A stretch of 64,000 nt of DNA from Hyposmocoma kahamanoa (Eukaryota > Arthropoda > Insecta > Lepidoptera > Cosmopterigidae), in NCBI RefSeq assembly GCF_003589595.1, contig NW_020653852.1, positions 6,740,065 through 6,804,064 of the forward strand, in the 5' to 3' direction. The position numbers and the translations under genes are program-made. Shown here piece by piece: positions 34,201 through 41,459 of this stretch. Position 1 is the first letter of the stretch. The number at the start of each line of letters is the position of its first letter. Below the pieces are notes generated by a model. That model was not told where the DNA came from. It ran no database searches and worked only from the letters and a program-made list of their open reading frames with translations.

Positions 34201-35019
34201 GATTTTATTCAATTTTATTAATTTATTTTAATGCAAGACTAATGCATTCCTATATTTTAGGCCTTGAGTTTTAAAAATGTATATAAAAGGATTTTCATCA
34301 TTCAAATCTATTTCACCAACTAACTCCGTAGACGCCGTCGGATAACGATATCGTATCCGAATCCGAATCGAACGATTCGGTTAAAATATCGAAGAGTTCT
34401 AAATCCCCCGATTTACCCAACCGGTATTCCCGGTACTTCTTGAAAAACTTAAACTGTAACCAATAATTTACGCTTTTCCAGTAAAGTTTTGACTTATTCG
34501 CAAAAATGTGTAAAGTTTATTTTGGAGGTATATGCCAAAAATCGAAAAAAATCTGACTTCTGGGTGTTCTGATTTCTATTGCTCTGTACAGGTAATTCCT
34601 TAGTTTGAAGAACAGACATTTTATCGTACTACATTACATTTACAGGTATTAATTAATTTTATTCTTAAATCAACCTGCAGCTCTCGAATACATCTTCTCT
34701 AAACAAACTGATTTGTTGGCATTCATTATTTACTTCTAATTGGTACGTAAATTGCTTGCAGGGGCGCGATAGCACGCGGAAAAGCGGGCCAGTCCCGCAC
34801 AACCCGTGTAGCTACCAGCCCTGGTAGACAGAGAGACCTAGATGGTCTACACATTAGAGAGAGAGCAAGAGAGCAATAATTAAACACTAGAGAGATGTGA
34901 TTAGAGAGATGCAGAGCTAAGTGTCAAGAGGCACTAATAGAAGATTGTGTGTTGCAGCGGCGGCTGTGCTCGCCAGCACGCAAGCGGTCGTCAATTCCTT
35001 CCCGACGCCACCCAAGTGA
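9523..35019 (+). CDS. sbb: scribbler/brakeless (ZNF608/ZNF609) homologue, C-terminal part, ten exons
   Basis: Ten exons (9523-9646, 21854-21941, 24354-25077, 25161-25367, 25478-25585, 25899-26218, 26525-26714, 27265-27517, 33637-33861, 34958-35019) have GT-AG borders and join without a frame break into 766 codons plus stop. The first two exons encode the conserved [20 protein letters not shown]...WHETEGG and [17 protein letters not shown] blocks of ZNF608/609. Exon 3 carries one C2H2 finger (C174, C179, H192, H197 in this numbering) within proline- and serine-rich sequence, and exon 9 has a His-rich [16 protein letters not shown] motif. In Drosophila, scribbler is a nuclear transcriptional co-repressor acting in photoreceptor axon targeting and thickveins repression. 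The N-terminal exons lie upstream or outside the window. No start codon is claimed. A second, zinc-finger-less isoform is known in flies but is not visible here. Confidence 0.93.
9647..11289. other. Scribbler intron, AT-rich, no recognisable feature
   Basis: Unique-looking AT-rich intron sequence. The first 100 bases after the exon reuse words of the exon itself (GCCTGGTACAT and CCCTGCGAGCC near 9711-9744). No repeat, RNA gene or coding exon was recognised. Confidence 0.5.
11290..12190. promoter_or_regulatory. GC-rich repeat-free intronic island, candidate enhancer
   Basis: Base composition rises sharply against the AT-rich intron, with G/C runs at 11535-11600 interleaved with AT-rich homeodomain-like cores (for example GAATTAATTCC near 11771 and CACTAATTAGCGG near 11908). 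Open frames occur on both strands, but none has a recognisable domain or credible splice sites. The pattern suggests constrained non-coding DNA in a developmental regulator. This is an inference from composition and location only. Confidence 0.4.
12438..12676 (+). repeat. Interspersed repeat, family B
   Basis: It shows the family order: an AGAGTTCGTCCAG head, GAGCATTACTGTGTTCCGGT, CACATGGGACTTGTCAA, a GGCGCAGCGGCAGTG block and a tail with CACGACTTGTTCATCCCGTC. Eight copies or fragments occur in the window, in both orientations and both genes. No pol III box or coding capacity was identified. Confidence 0.75.
12858..12915 (-). repeat. Solo arm of palindromic element family D
   Basis: The sequence from ATGGCGGCACGTCAG to GTGTTTGATGTAC matches the inverted arms of the element at 1902-2254. 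No partner arm is visible within a few hundred bases. Confidence 0.5.
14418..14645. mobile_element. hAT-like MITE, family G, 228 bp
   Basis: The terminal inverted repeats begin CATTGACTTACAA and end TTGTAAGTCAATG. The element is flanked by a perfect 8-bp direct duplication, TATTGACT (14410-14417 and 14646-14653), the length made by hAT-superfamily transposases. It has no coding capacity. A second 228-bp copy at 57234-57461 differs at only about five positions, so the family was active fairly recently. Confidence 0.88.
14654..15138. other. Scribbler intron, no recognised feature
   Basis: AT-rich intronic sequence between the family G element and a family D fragment. Short open frames here have no recognisable domain. 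Confidence 0.4.
15139..15321 (-). repeat. Palindromic element family D, partial copy
   Basis: Read on the minus strand, this matches the interior and left arm of the element at 1902-2254. Chance translations of both copies share words such as [10 protein letters not shown] and SMCDKVFAL, which reflects shared DNA and not a protein. The second arm is missing. Confidence 0.6.
15965..16300 (+). repeat. Family F repeat interrupted by a family B repeat
   Basis: The family F landmarks at 15965-16048 and 16228-16300 are continuous in the copy at 3466-3620. Here they are split by a minus-strand family B copy (about 16049-16227), which must have arrived later. The nested order dates B after F at this site. 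Confidence 0.7.
16300..18000. other. Scribbler intron, AT-rich, no recognised feature
   Basis: Unique-looking AT-rich intron with several A- or T-runs. Short open frames (for example near 16875-17072 and 17457-17669) show no domain, no codon bias and no splice context. Confidence 0.45.
18001..18118 (-). repeat. SINE family A, truncated copy
   Basis: Minus-strand copy with the GAGTTTGGGTTTAATTTGTG body and the CCCGGGCCGAG segment. The 5' tRNA-like region has an internal deletion that removes part of the B-box side. Confidence 0.7.
18152..18450 (+). repeat. Interspersed repeat, family B, near full length
   Basis: The best plus-strand copy. It runs from AGTAGCAGTAGAGCTCG through TACTGCCACCTTACC, CATATGGGACTTGTCAA and GACGGGCGCAGTGGCA to a tail with GCTCGACTTGCTCGTC and TTGATGTTATAAG. 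Confidence 0.8.
18450..19479. other. Scribbler intron, no recognised feature
   Basis: AT-rich intron sequence with no repeat match inside the window and no coding signal. Confidence 0.4.
19480..19760. promoter_or_regulatory. Candidate intronic enhancer with two octamer sites
   Basis: A GC-richer island contains the POU octamer ATTTGCAT twice in the same orientation (19615-19622 and 19707-19714), TGATTAATTAA at 19604-19614, and repeated GAGTGAC/GAGTCACG half-sites. A third octamer in reverse orientation lies at 20613-20620. Site density, absence of repeats and position in a long intron of a developmental gene support the call. Binding and conservation are untested. Confidence 0.42.
19837..20376. 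mobile_element. pogo/mariner-like non-autonomous element, degenerate
   Basis: The left end, CAGTAGAGTCCTGGTAATCC, follows a TA dinucleotide, and the right end carries the inverted counterpart GGATTATCGGGAGT. The AGTCCNGATAATCC style of terminus is typical of Tc1/mariner-pogo elements. The interior has no transposase. A minus-strand tRNA-like SINE fragment sits inside at about 19975-20045. The right boundary is approximate. Confidence 0.5.
19975..20045 (-). repeat. tRNA-like SINE head
   Basis: On the minus strand an A-box-like CAGTTGGTTAAGAG is followed by a B-box-like GTGGTTCGAGCTC about 30 bases on. No matching SINE body was recognised next to it. Confidence 0.4.
21854..21941 (+). CDS. sbb: scribbler exon 2
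   Basis: Acceptor TCTGCAG and donor GTTAGT bound an 88-base exon that completes a Gly codon and ends two bases into an Arg codon. It encodes [18 protein letters not shown] followed by [11 protein letters not shown], a near-invariant block of the ZNF608/609 family. Confidence 0.93.
22187..22423 (-). repeat. SINE family A, full length
   Basis: Minus-strand copy with an A-box-like TGGCCGAACGG, B-box-like GGTTCGATTCC, GC-rich CCCGGGCCGGG segment, body and an (ATT)n tail that appears as AAT repeats at about 22188-22221. It lies in the intron between scribbler exons 2 and 3. Confidence 0.85.
22653..22930 (+). repeat. tRNA-derived SINE, family J
   Basis: The head carries a clear B-box GGGTTCGAATCCGGG at 22711-22725. 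The body includes GGTGAAGGAAAATCATCGTG and GTGGTGGACTATGGCCTAAA and ends near GAGGAGACCCGT. I recognise this body wording from abundant lepidopteran repeats. A decayed piece of the tail occurs at 46493-46553. Confidence 0.65.
22937..23388. mobile_element. Inverted-repeat element with ~55-bp termini and a nested SINE
   Basis: Imperfect terminal inverted repeats of about 55 bp begin GCCGGATTTACATTAGTC and end ACAAATGTAAATCCGGC. They are flanked by TAAA on both sides (22933-22936 and 23389-23392). A truncated family A SINE sits inside at 23081-23146. No transposase is present and the superfamily is undecided. Confidence 0.65.
23081..23146 (+). repeat. SINE family A fragment nested in an inverted-repeat element
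   Basis: Only the B-box region and the first part of the body remain (GCAGAGGTCCCAGGTTCGAT through TTGTATGGCCTACATTTATT). Confidence 0.65.
23400..24353. other. Scribbler intron 2, 3' part
   Basis: AT-rich intron without recognised repeats. It ends in the acceptor TATGTTTCAG at 24344-24353. Confidence 0.5.
24354..25077 (+). CDS. sbb: scribbler exon 3, C2H2 zinc-finger exon
   Basis: This 724-base exon lies between TATGTTTCAG and GTAAGT. It encodes [19 protein letters not shown], a proline-rich stretch with basic KRKR and KAKR segments that could act as nuclear signals, the single C2H2 finger [19 protein letters not shown] with H197, and then a Ser/Pro/Glu-rich region with repeated KSPEK and TPPAS words. 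It ends in phase 0. Confidence 0.94.
25161..25367 (+). CDS. sbb: scribbler exon 4
   Basis: 69 codons in phase 0, between acceptor GTTGTAG and donor GTAAGG. It encodes a charged region with [18 protein letters not shown] followed by [18 protein letters not shown], a conserved patch of the family. Confidence 0.92.
25478..25585 (+). CDS. sbb: scribbler exon 5
   Basis: 36 codons in phase 0, between TACGCAG and GTACGT. It starts [10 protein letters not shown] and continues into a lysine- and aspartate-rich segment ending DPKADLK. Confidence 0.88.
25899..26218 (+). CDS. sbb: scribbler exon 6
   Basis: 320 bases between CGATTACAG and GTATTT. It encodes [20 protein letters not shown], a charged linker, then [20 protein letters not shown] and REEELRR. 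It ends two bases into an Arg codon. Confidence 0.9.
26525..26714 (+). CDS. sbb: scribbler exon 7
   Basis: 190 bases between TTCTGCAG and GTAAGT. It completes an Arg codon and encodes [18 protein letters not shown], then a Gly/Ala/Pro-rich stretch whose DNA is locally very GC-rich (26576-26655), then a Lys/Asp-rich end. Confidence 0.88.
26758..27125. repeat. 34-bp minisatellite in scribbler intron 7
   Basis: Diverged tandem units built on GGCACCCAATRAAGAAAC and AAATACGTGCCCAA are spaced 33-34 bp apart (unit starts near 26828, 26862, 26895, 26929, 26963). A longer 40-bp variant containing TCTATCATTGAGCACGATTG occurs twice. Open frames over it are repeat artefacts. Confidence 0.8.
27265..27517 (+). 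CDS. sbb: scribbler exon 8
   Basis: 253 bases between GTTCACAG and GTAAGG. It encodes a VKQEGQKP start, [38 protein letters not shown] and [16 protein letters not shown]. It ends one base into a Gly codon. Confidence 0.92.
27518..27841. other. Start of scribbler intron 8, no recognised feature
   Basis: AT-rich sequence between the exon 8 donor and the first retrotransposon fragment. Nothing recognisable. Confidence 0.5.
27842..28075 (-). pseudogene. C-terminal remnant of a LINE ORF2
   Basis: The minus-strand frame encodes [19 protein letters not shown] and [20 protein letters not shown], the GRP-basic tail that follows the reverse transcriptase in many insect RTE-like ORF2 proteins (compare [12 protein letters not shown] in the intact element at 29842-33015). 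The reverse transcriptase itself is absent, so this is a 5'-truncated insertion. Confidence 0.7.
28177..28213 (+). repeat. Family B repeat, head fragment only
   Basis: AGTAGCAGTAGAGCTCCACG and AAGAGTTCGTCCA match the first bases of the full copy at 18152-18450. The rest is missing. Confidence 0.55.
28570..29841 (-). pseudogene. CR1/jockey-type LINE reverse transcriptase, 3' portion
   Basis: On the minus strand, from 29841 down, the frame encodes [35 protein letters not shown] and [15 protein letters not shown] run of seven A at about 29278-29285 then shifts the frame, and it continues with [33 protein letters not shown] and the FADDLS catalytic motif. It trails off in stop-containing sequence. 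It is one half of an element split by the RTE-like insertion at 29842-33015; the other half is at 33016-33240. Confidence 0.85.
29842..33015 (+). mobile_element. RTE-like non-LTR retrotransposon, apparently complete, 3.17 kb
   Basis: The ends are fixed by the interrupted host element: CAAG occurs at 29838-29841 and 33016-33019, and removing the insertion restores the older LINE reading frame. It has a 129-bp 5'UTR, one long ORF and a very short 3' end made of a GA run and GGTTGTGAGTGT, a compact layout fitting RTE-type elements. It lies in scribbler intron 8 in the same orientation as the gene. Confidence 0.85.
29971..32991 (+). CDS. ORF2-like endonuclease/reverse transcriptase of the RTE-like element
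   Basis: The single 1006-residue ORF is uninterrupted. The N-terminal apurinic-type endonuclease spans about 50-290, with N58 (ATWNIGT), E85 (QETRWKG), D190 and N192 (GGDLNGHVG), D257 (TQIDFLL) and H284 (AQHRLLVMD). The reverse transcriptase spans about 480-770, with the motif A aspartate near 648 ([11 protein letters not shown]), [12 protein letters not shown] and YADD at 740-743. A thumb/C-terminal region follows with [28 protein letters not shown] and a basic [10 protein letters not shown] tail. The protein nicks target DNA and copies element RNA at the nick. All expected catalytic residues are present, so it may be recently active. Clade assignment to RTE is by motif resemblance. Confidence 0.88.
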   Translation: MEVNRRIWHRDRAPPQNGAQEPRPTSVASGLGLPCQGWARLKRRAPTHHRKLRFATWNIGTLTGRARELADVLSRRRVAVAFLQETRWKGSRSRLIGNGYKLIYTGAPGGVNGVAVVLSEEFHDHVLEVKRFSDRLMVVRVLIEGVVTHLIGAYAPQAGCSDTDRARFWDQLGEVLSAIPLSQAVVLGGDLNGHVGEACEGFERVHGGYGYGSRNAEGGDILTTCAAADLAIVNTFFKKNPEHLITYKSGGHATQIDFLLTRRHHISKVANCKVIPGESLTAQHRLLVMDLCVKPADKPAERCRRQIRWWRLDSTTSQEFISAIGDKCADTEGDLVQNHWDNIQTAISEAAKAVLGLSKGGRKCDKETWWWNDTVQREVRVKKALFKTWQASESSEDRDAYRDAKRAAKKAVARARRDHLQPLYDKLESSEGQKLIFKLARSRVLAAQDISKCRCIKDPHGNLICEVDAVKERWRSYFHELLNQQHREVQPPVLPPNQGLVRPVTPEEVHLALRRMKNRKAVGADRVPIEAWKAMGPRGVGILTGLFNRVLLTGKIPNQWRLSIITPVFKGKGSVQECGDYRGIKVMSHTMKLFERIIDSRIRQESAVSEGQYGFRPGLGTMDPVFALRVIMEKYRLKNTPLHFMFLDMQKAFDCIPRVMIWWALRSKGVPEAYIDIIRDMYRDSDSMVRTAVGDTKPFPVTVGVHQGSVLSPYLFSVILDEVSSSIRDTHEQPPWMLMYADDIALADADRGRLVRRVNVWKESLENGGLRLNVAKTEYMVCNATDPLPVRIGEDAVEPTGQFKYLGSVLSASGDIDCDVRARIAAAWAKWREVTGVICDPKMPVKLKGQVYKSIIRPVLLYGSETWPVLERHKQELRVTEMKMLRWMCGVSRKDRVRNSRIRGSLHVRDIADKLQESRLRWYGHILRKPACYVGNKCLAMPPPPGPGRRGRPKKCWLDVAKGDMRANGLTTKDAEDRAKWRRKSRKADPGLRSNPAEDATGTTLR
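33016..33240 (-). pseudogene. CR1/jockey-type LINE, upstream half of the split ORF
   Basis: The minus-strand frame encodes [31 protein letters not shown] and [16 protein letters not shown], the region that normally sits just before the reverse transcriptase in this LINE class. It joins in sense to [11 protein letters not shown] at 29841 once the RTE-like insertion is removed. The 5' part is missing beyond about 33240. Confidence 0.8.
33515..33550. repeat. Perfect 16-bp hairpin just upstream of scribbler exon 9
   Basis: TTATCTAATGATATTA (33515-33530) is followed after a 4-base loop by its exact complement (33535-33550), about 85 bases before the exon 9 acceptor. It could form a stem in the pre-mRNA or be the core of a small inverted-repeat element. 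Confidence 0.7.
33637..33861 (+). CDS. sbb: scribbler exon 9
   Basis: 225 bases between GTTTTTCAG and GTACGT. It encodes [20 protein letters not shown], a basic/proline stretch, and the conserved [20 protein letters not shown]. The exon is very GC-rich, so open frames also occur on the opposite strand; those are shadows. Confidence 0.92.
33862..34957. other. Scribbler intron 9
   Basis: 1.1-kb intron with no recognised repeat. It contains clusters of TCG/CGA-rich words around 33950-34030 and 34330-34400 whose significance is unclear. It ends in the acceptor GTGTTGCAG. Confidence 0.55.
34958..35019 (+). CDS. sbb: scribbler last coding exon
   Basis: 62 bases after GTGTTGCAG. It completes an Ala codon and encodes [19 protein letters not shown] followed by TGA at 35017-35019. 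The residues parallel the short Ala/Ser-rich end of the vertebrate ZNF608/609 proteins. Confidence 0.88.
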
Positions 35020-38000
35020 AAGGACAAACCAGGTTAAAACTGGAAACATCAAGAGTACAGCCACTTTAACGTGGGCCACGGACACGGTACAATGAACAGT
35101 AGTAAACGTGTCTATAAAAGCTGGACATTGGATAGTGAAGTGACAATATGAACGACTGTGTGAAAACTTTGTGTGAAACCTTTGAAACTTAATCTCTATG
35201 CCAGTAGCCATAATTTAAACACTGTGATCTCGCGTAACCCACAAATTTTAAATGTGATGTGCGCTTTGAATGTTCTAGAATGTGTCCGAACCGATAGTTA
35301 CCTGAATCTTTTATAGTTGAAGAGTGTTGTGTTATTAAAAGACTCCTGAATGTCGTGTTCGTTGGTAAAGAGGTGCGTCTGGACTGCAAAGCTCCTCTAT
35401 ATGTCTTTGTTTTATATGTTTATTAGTGGAAGCACAAACTAGCTTTGTAAATATTAGTTGTATTACGTGTAAATTAATATACGATTATTTAGTTCTCCGT
35501 AAGGATTTTTAAATGTAAAGAAACATCGAATTCTCCGTTTCACCGGGCATTGTACTGAAGTTTTAAGCCCCGAAAACAAATTCAAAATTGTCACCATAAA
35601 ACTACCAAACCACCTAGTAAGAATCTATTTATAAAAACAGCATTCCACATAACGAAAAGCAATCGTACCTAGAAATAAAAGTAAGATTAATTAATTAATC
35701 AATAAGTAAGTAGCGTAAGTTTGAAGGCGTCAATGTGATCATAACAATATGAGTAGCGTGCACAAATCGTAATTTGTCTCGATATAGTGAGGATTGACTA
35801 ATTAACGTATAATGTAGAGCATCCTATAGAATCGTTGAGTGTTTGAACATCGCTGTACGTGTATGTCTGGCTTTTATTGATAAATAACTATAAATTCTTA
35901 TAGTCCGATATTCTCGAATACAAGGGATTACTGTTTCTGCGGAATATCGCTCAATACTTTTTGTCTGGATACATCAATTTGCTTGTATTTATGAGTAGCT
36001 TCGCAAACTTCGCAAAGACAAAAGTTTTGAGCGATTTACTATTGCACAATAGTTATTATTGCATTCACGTTCGACAGTTGCATTTAAAATGATTCCCAGC
36101 GATGTGTTCGAATGGTGAATCGTATAATTTCCAATTTAGTCTTCCAATTCTTTTGAATCCATATCTCCTTGCGTTCACTCTGTCTATTAAGACGCGTTCT
36201 CATCTGCAAATAGCCTGCATGCAAGTTTCTAAATTTATATTCGTAACTCAATGAACACAATACTAGCATGCAAGATTACTTGCAATGGAACTCGCGATTA
36301 TTTTAAGTTAAAACGAAAACATCGGTTAGCAAGCTACCTTTTGGCTAAATATTCCAATTGTGAAAATGTTTTGTTAAGTAATTGATTAACGTGACCTAGC
36401 TCATGTGAGCGTGCTTCACATATCTGTAGCATTTAGAATGGTAAATATTTCCTATGTTTTGGTTACATTATATAAGAAAATATACAATTATAACCAAATG
36501 TGACCGTTCTTGTTTGTAATTTGATATAAACACTTAATTTTATTCAAGCACTAAGTGATACACGAGTAAATCGATATTACTTTGATGCTTATATTTCTAT
36601 TAAAGTTGTATTTGAAATAACAATTTTATAATGAGTTTTACATTTGCCTGCAAATACTGCCATATTTAATAAAATATTCTAAGAACGGATGTATTGAAAA
36701 AATATGTTTTAAATTAATTATTTATGCACTGATGAAATAAGAGGTTGGTAGTGAAAACTCATTGTGAAGTTGTCAAGCTACAGTAGTGTTGTATGATAAT
36801 GTGAGTCGACTTGTACCTGTTACATAATCATACCTGTTGCAAAAGAATGATAAATAACTAGTAAACAGTACATCTGACGGACGCCAATTCTGAAATTTAG
36901 TATAGCATTTCTGTCCAACGAGGAGAACCATTGTTTTTTTCCTACTTTTTGTTAGTAGTCTAAATTTTTCTCTGATTGGATACTTTCAATCTAATATCTA
37001 CTATAACAGTTATACCTAAGGCGCCACACAGACGCTCTTTTTTACGTGTAGAGTAATATAAATAATACTAGCCAAAGTCGATTAGTCGAGGACTTGTCAG
37101 CTCGGCACACGAAATTAGAGCATCGTCTACGGGCGCGATAGGGACATACATACACATTGAAAGTTAGTTCATACAAACAGCACGATTAGTTAGTATGACA
37201 ACGCGATCCTAACATCGAAGCGAACTGCATTCTGTACTAAACGTGCTTTTTGTACGGCCAACCCGTTCAACACCATGCGCCTTAACCCTTTTTATGAATA
37301 TATCCTTTAATTAACGTGGTAATGATAGACCCAATCATTATTAATATTTATTTATGATTCTTTTAAAGACCAGGGGCCTAAGTTGAGTAAGATCGTCATA
37401 TTATTTTTTTCCTTTTAAAAAGTATAATTCAATATAATATATATCATATATACACCCCAGTAACAGATATCGTTGATTTATTTACACCTTTAACGTGTAT
37501 GTGAATTGTTTAGAAAAAGTGTTATTAACATAAGATAGTTGTTAGATTTCTTATTTATGAGTACTTAACCAGTAATTTCAGCAATCAGGGCTCACTTGGA
37601 CACGGCTATTAAATTCACTTGAGTGCCAAATAATTTAGTTACTTAACACAACGTGTCTGAACGAAGAGAACTTAGTCGAATTGTTACTAAATAAAGTTAC
37701 TTGTCAGTCGAGTAAACTTTTACTAGCATTGTCCGAAGTGGGTTTAATGAGTAAATTTCATCGTACAAGTATTGCAAGCAATCGTACATGAGTTTCGGCT
37801 GGTTAAGCGCAGTTTTTCTCGACTGTATTTTAACAATTTTAACAGTTTTGTCTAAAAGGAGCTAACATTTTGTCGTTTTAACACAAGATACGTTTGAATT
37901 TTGAAAAATCAGTACATAATACTGGCACTAAATCTAAAAACCAGTAGAAAAGCAGATCGAACTAATTTGTGAATTCTGCAGTAAAAGTACATTTTACCTG

Positions 38001-40440
38001 TCTTACGCAGGAACGGCAGCGGTGTCGATAAACATTTCTAAATCTTTAGAAGACTATAGAGTTTAAACGCGCAATGTGCACGTCAGGAGATCGAACTGTA
38101 AAACGTTTGATTGTTAAATTGCATTATAAAATGTCTAGGAATAGTGTAACTGACTGTAAAGTTCCTTTGAGTTTCAAAAATTTGTGACCAAATTCGACAT
38201 CAAAAATGTTAGTTGCTTAAAAATATGGAATATTTAGACCGTTTTTAGTATGAGTGTACCAGGAGAGCATGTGTCGTAAGGTAACATGATCTCAGCAGGG
38301 AGAATTACGGATGCATAGACTGATCCTTTTTTTTTGTTTTAAAATCTCTTTCGAATATGCAACATTACGCTTTCGTTTGTTATAGATTAGGGTATTGTAG
38401 AGGTAACGCCGCATCGAAGCGCAAATTACACATGTCGAGTCGCTGCGTCTTGACGAATTTATATCACAATTCTAAAATAACTGGATGTTATTAACATATT
38501 TTATAGGTAGTTTTGACTAACTGAATAATGTACATATAAACATGCCAATTTTGTTTATAATAAGAGTATACTGTACTCTATTACGAGGAATAATTAGATC
38601 GGGTGAAGTTATTTCGGCGTTATACGTGTACAATAACCAAGCTTGTTAAGCAGCCGGTTTCTGTATATCATGCCATCCGACTCGTTGCGACTCGACATAA
38701 TGTGCGCCTACCTTTAAAGTAACTTTATTCGTTTGAAGAGTCATTGAAGCATGACAGTTGTGTTGTAAAGGTCATGCTAACATCTGGAATCACCTGGGAG
38801 TGTGTTTAGGCCTATATTTTACGACGAGATATTAGACAATGTGTCGTCCCTTTACTCCGAATAGACCGTACGATTTTGACGCAAAAAAGTAATTTACATA
38901 ATTTGATTTCGAGTTTCATGTCCTATACTATGATATATATAATTAATTTTCGTCAAAATTGAATTTACGTCCATTAGTGTTGTAAAGGAAAATAATAATA
39001 CACCAGGCTACGTGTAACAATGTATCTACTAATAGAAGCTCTCTAAGGAATTGCCGAATGACACTTTGAAATTAATTATTTGCCTCTTAATTTTCCATAT
39101 GAACAAAAATGATGTAAAATTACCTTTAAATGAATAAAGTTGTTTACACAAGCCAAAATCATCATACCAGTGCCCACATGGTATGGAAACATGATCATTG
39201 TATGTATAATGTCTGAATACATAATATAATAATGAACATTTGTGTATTTTTTTGATGTAACTAAAGCCAAGTTTGATTTTTCTTAGAAAAGAATTCGAGA
39301 CGTATAAAAAAAGGAATAATAAAGATAAATTATTTCTTAAAGAAATGTGTTTTATTTCTTAAATAATTGGAAGAATATTAATGTCATGTTAAAATATAAA
39401 TTACATTATGCTTACTTGCGAATTGTGATTATTTGACTAGGTGTACATGAATCGATGAAGTACAAAAAAGTTAAATACCTACTGAATTTTATTTAACTAT
39501 GAAGGTTAAAAAAGTCCCTTCGTTTTGTAGAACGTTAAAACAAGTGTTAAACCAAGTAGTTATACAATGTACATTTGCATACTCGTATTTACGGTATATA
39601 CAATCCTAAACCATACTATATAGAACCGTCGTCATTTTTCTTGATATTTTTTACCGGTACGAGGTTACAAAGTGTTATCGTGGCTTATTGCATTGTCACC
39701 ATAATCCAGTTTAAAAAAATCCTATTCAGATATGACATAGTCGGTTCTAGTCGCTAAAATGATGAAAGTTTATTCTACCGTGAAAAGTAAAACCTCCTCG
39801 TAACTTACAACTCTTAAGTTTAGAGGTTGTGAAAGCTCATAGTTAAATATGATAATAATTGAGTTTCGTAACCACGATTTTTTTGCAACTTATGGTGTGA
39901 CCCATTCGTGTATATGTACGAAATAAATATTAATATTATTCATTTAAAACTGTGGACCGACTAAAATACTTTTTTGCGACTAAAATAATACTAAATTACG
40001 GCTTTTACCGGACTAGTCGAATTTTAAATATTCTCCATCAAAAAGGGTTTTAGCGATTATTACATATAAACATGTAACTTTTTTTTCACGTAGTCAAGAC
40101 TGACTCAGTCTATGGAAAATGTTTCATTTTAAAACAAATATTTATCTAAAAAACACATTGCTATTTTCCAAGAATAGTGACTCACTTCAAATTTGATCCT
40201 GTTTTGACTTATTTTATTACTAACATTAATTTAAAATCTACATTTTATTGTGAATGGGATACCAAACTTTTAATTGGTTAGTATAATTATATGACAATAT
40301 TGGAATGGACAATATTGGTTGGTACTTATTTTATAAATTACACAGGTACGCATCGTAACAGTATGGTAACACATCAAGCAGGTTAAAGTGTAGTAAAACT
40401 AAAATCTACGAATAAATACATAGATTGTGTAATTATAAAG
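35020..40440 (+). other. Scribbler 3'UTR and AT-rich intergenic sequence
   Basis: No coding exon or repeat was recognised. The 3'UTR must start here. Several AATAAA-like signals follow (for example TAAATAAAG near 37690, AATAATAAAG near 39315 and GAAATAAATA near 39921), so the end cannot be fixed. Vertebrate and fly homologues have long 3'UTRs, so a multi-kilobase UTR is plausible. Short open frames on both strands have no domain. Confidence 0.5.
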
Positions 40441-40493
40441 GGTTGTACCCTAGTTAACAAGCACGCTGTGTCCATGCTACGGCCGCAAATTCG

Positions 40494-40664
40494 GAAGATG
40501 CCACACGGGCGTTGCGTCGTCGCAACTGCTTTGATTTCAACGGACTGCGTGCCACAAGAGCTGTTCCGTCGACACGCGCAGTTTCAACGCACCGTGTGGC
40601 ATGTCGTTCTGATTTATATGTAGTACAACGCAGTTGCGATGATGCAACCCCCGTGTGGCATCTC
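40494..40664. mobile_element. Inverted-repeat MITE-like element
   Basis: Arms of about 35 bp pair imperfectly: the left AGATGCCACACGGGCGTTGC with TCGTCGCAACTGC, and the right GCAGTTGCGATGATGCAACC with CCGTGTGGCATCT. The interior is GC-rich and non-coding. No clear target duplication was seen, as the inverted symmetry seems to run slightly beyond the arms (TTCGGAAG against CTTCGGAA). Confidence 0.6.
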
Positions 40665-40737
40665 CCTTCGGAACGGCGGCGTGTACAGCGGAGCGTTCCA
40701 AGTTTGCGGCCTAAGTTTCATAACGTAGTGCCGTCCA

Positions 40738-40838
40738 CTTAAGAGCTTTAAATCGCAAAAATCTGAGGAGCACTGCCGCTGCGCCCGCTACTGTTACCCT
40801 GAGACATTAGTTGACAAGTCCAATGTTCCTGTATTTCT
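40738..40838 (-). repeat. Family B repeat fragment
   Basis: Minus-strand piece with GAGCTTTAAATCGCAAA, the GCAGCGGCAGTG complement and GTTGACAAGTCC. Both ends are truncated. Confidence 0.65.
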
Positions 40839-41252
40839 TCATATAACAAAAAGATCCGACTATACTAAAATTTGCCATCGTACAAGAGCTTTTTGAACAT
40901 AATAATTATATTTTCATACATAATGTACGCGGTCAACGGGTTTTCGAGTCCAAATTGTATTTTGCTAAAGTTACCAGGATAAAGATCAATTAAAATATAA
41001 TTGGACCTTTTTGTTATATCCTATGTACAAAATAAATAGTATCTAGGTAGGTACTTCTTTGGTACTTCCAATTATTATACAAGGATAATAGCTAACAGAT
41101 TGGTTTATAAAGGTTGTCCAGAAACTAGAGAATAATATTCAAGGAGAGTCAGCTTACGTGAATACCGACAACTTCCGTTCGTAACAAAATATTTATTGAG
41201 AATTTTGAAAAAAAAAACAAAAACACAAAGTAACTCTTTGCATATTACAATA

Positions 41253-41459
41253 CCTCACACGTAAGTTGTTGTAAGTCAAAATACCATTTTTCCTTTGTAA
41301 CTTAAATATACCTATTTTTATGTATAAGTTCCATGTTTAAAAGTAAATAAATCACTTAGTGTTGTTTACTTTCAAACATGGAACCTATAATATACATAAA
41401 ACAGGACATATACGTTTAAGTTACATAGCAAAATATGGTATTTTGACTTACGTGTGAGG
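41253..41459. mobile_element. 207-bp long-hairpin MITE with TA flanks
   Basis: The element is nearly one long inverted repeat: CCTCACACGTAAGT and GTCAAAATACCAT at the left answer ATGGTATTTTGACTTACGTG at the right, and the inner parts also pair around GTTCCATGTTT. TA lies on each side (41251-41252 and 41460-41461), as expected for Tc1/mariner-type insertion. The left arm carries an extra repeat of GTAAGT. Confidence 0.7.
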
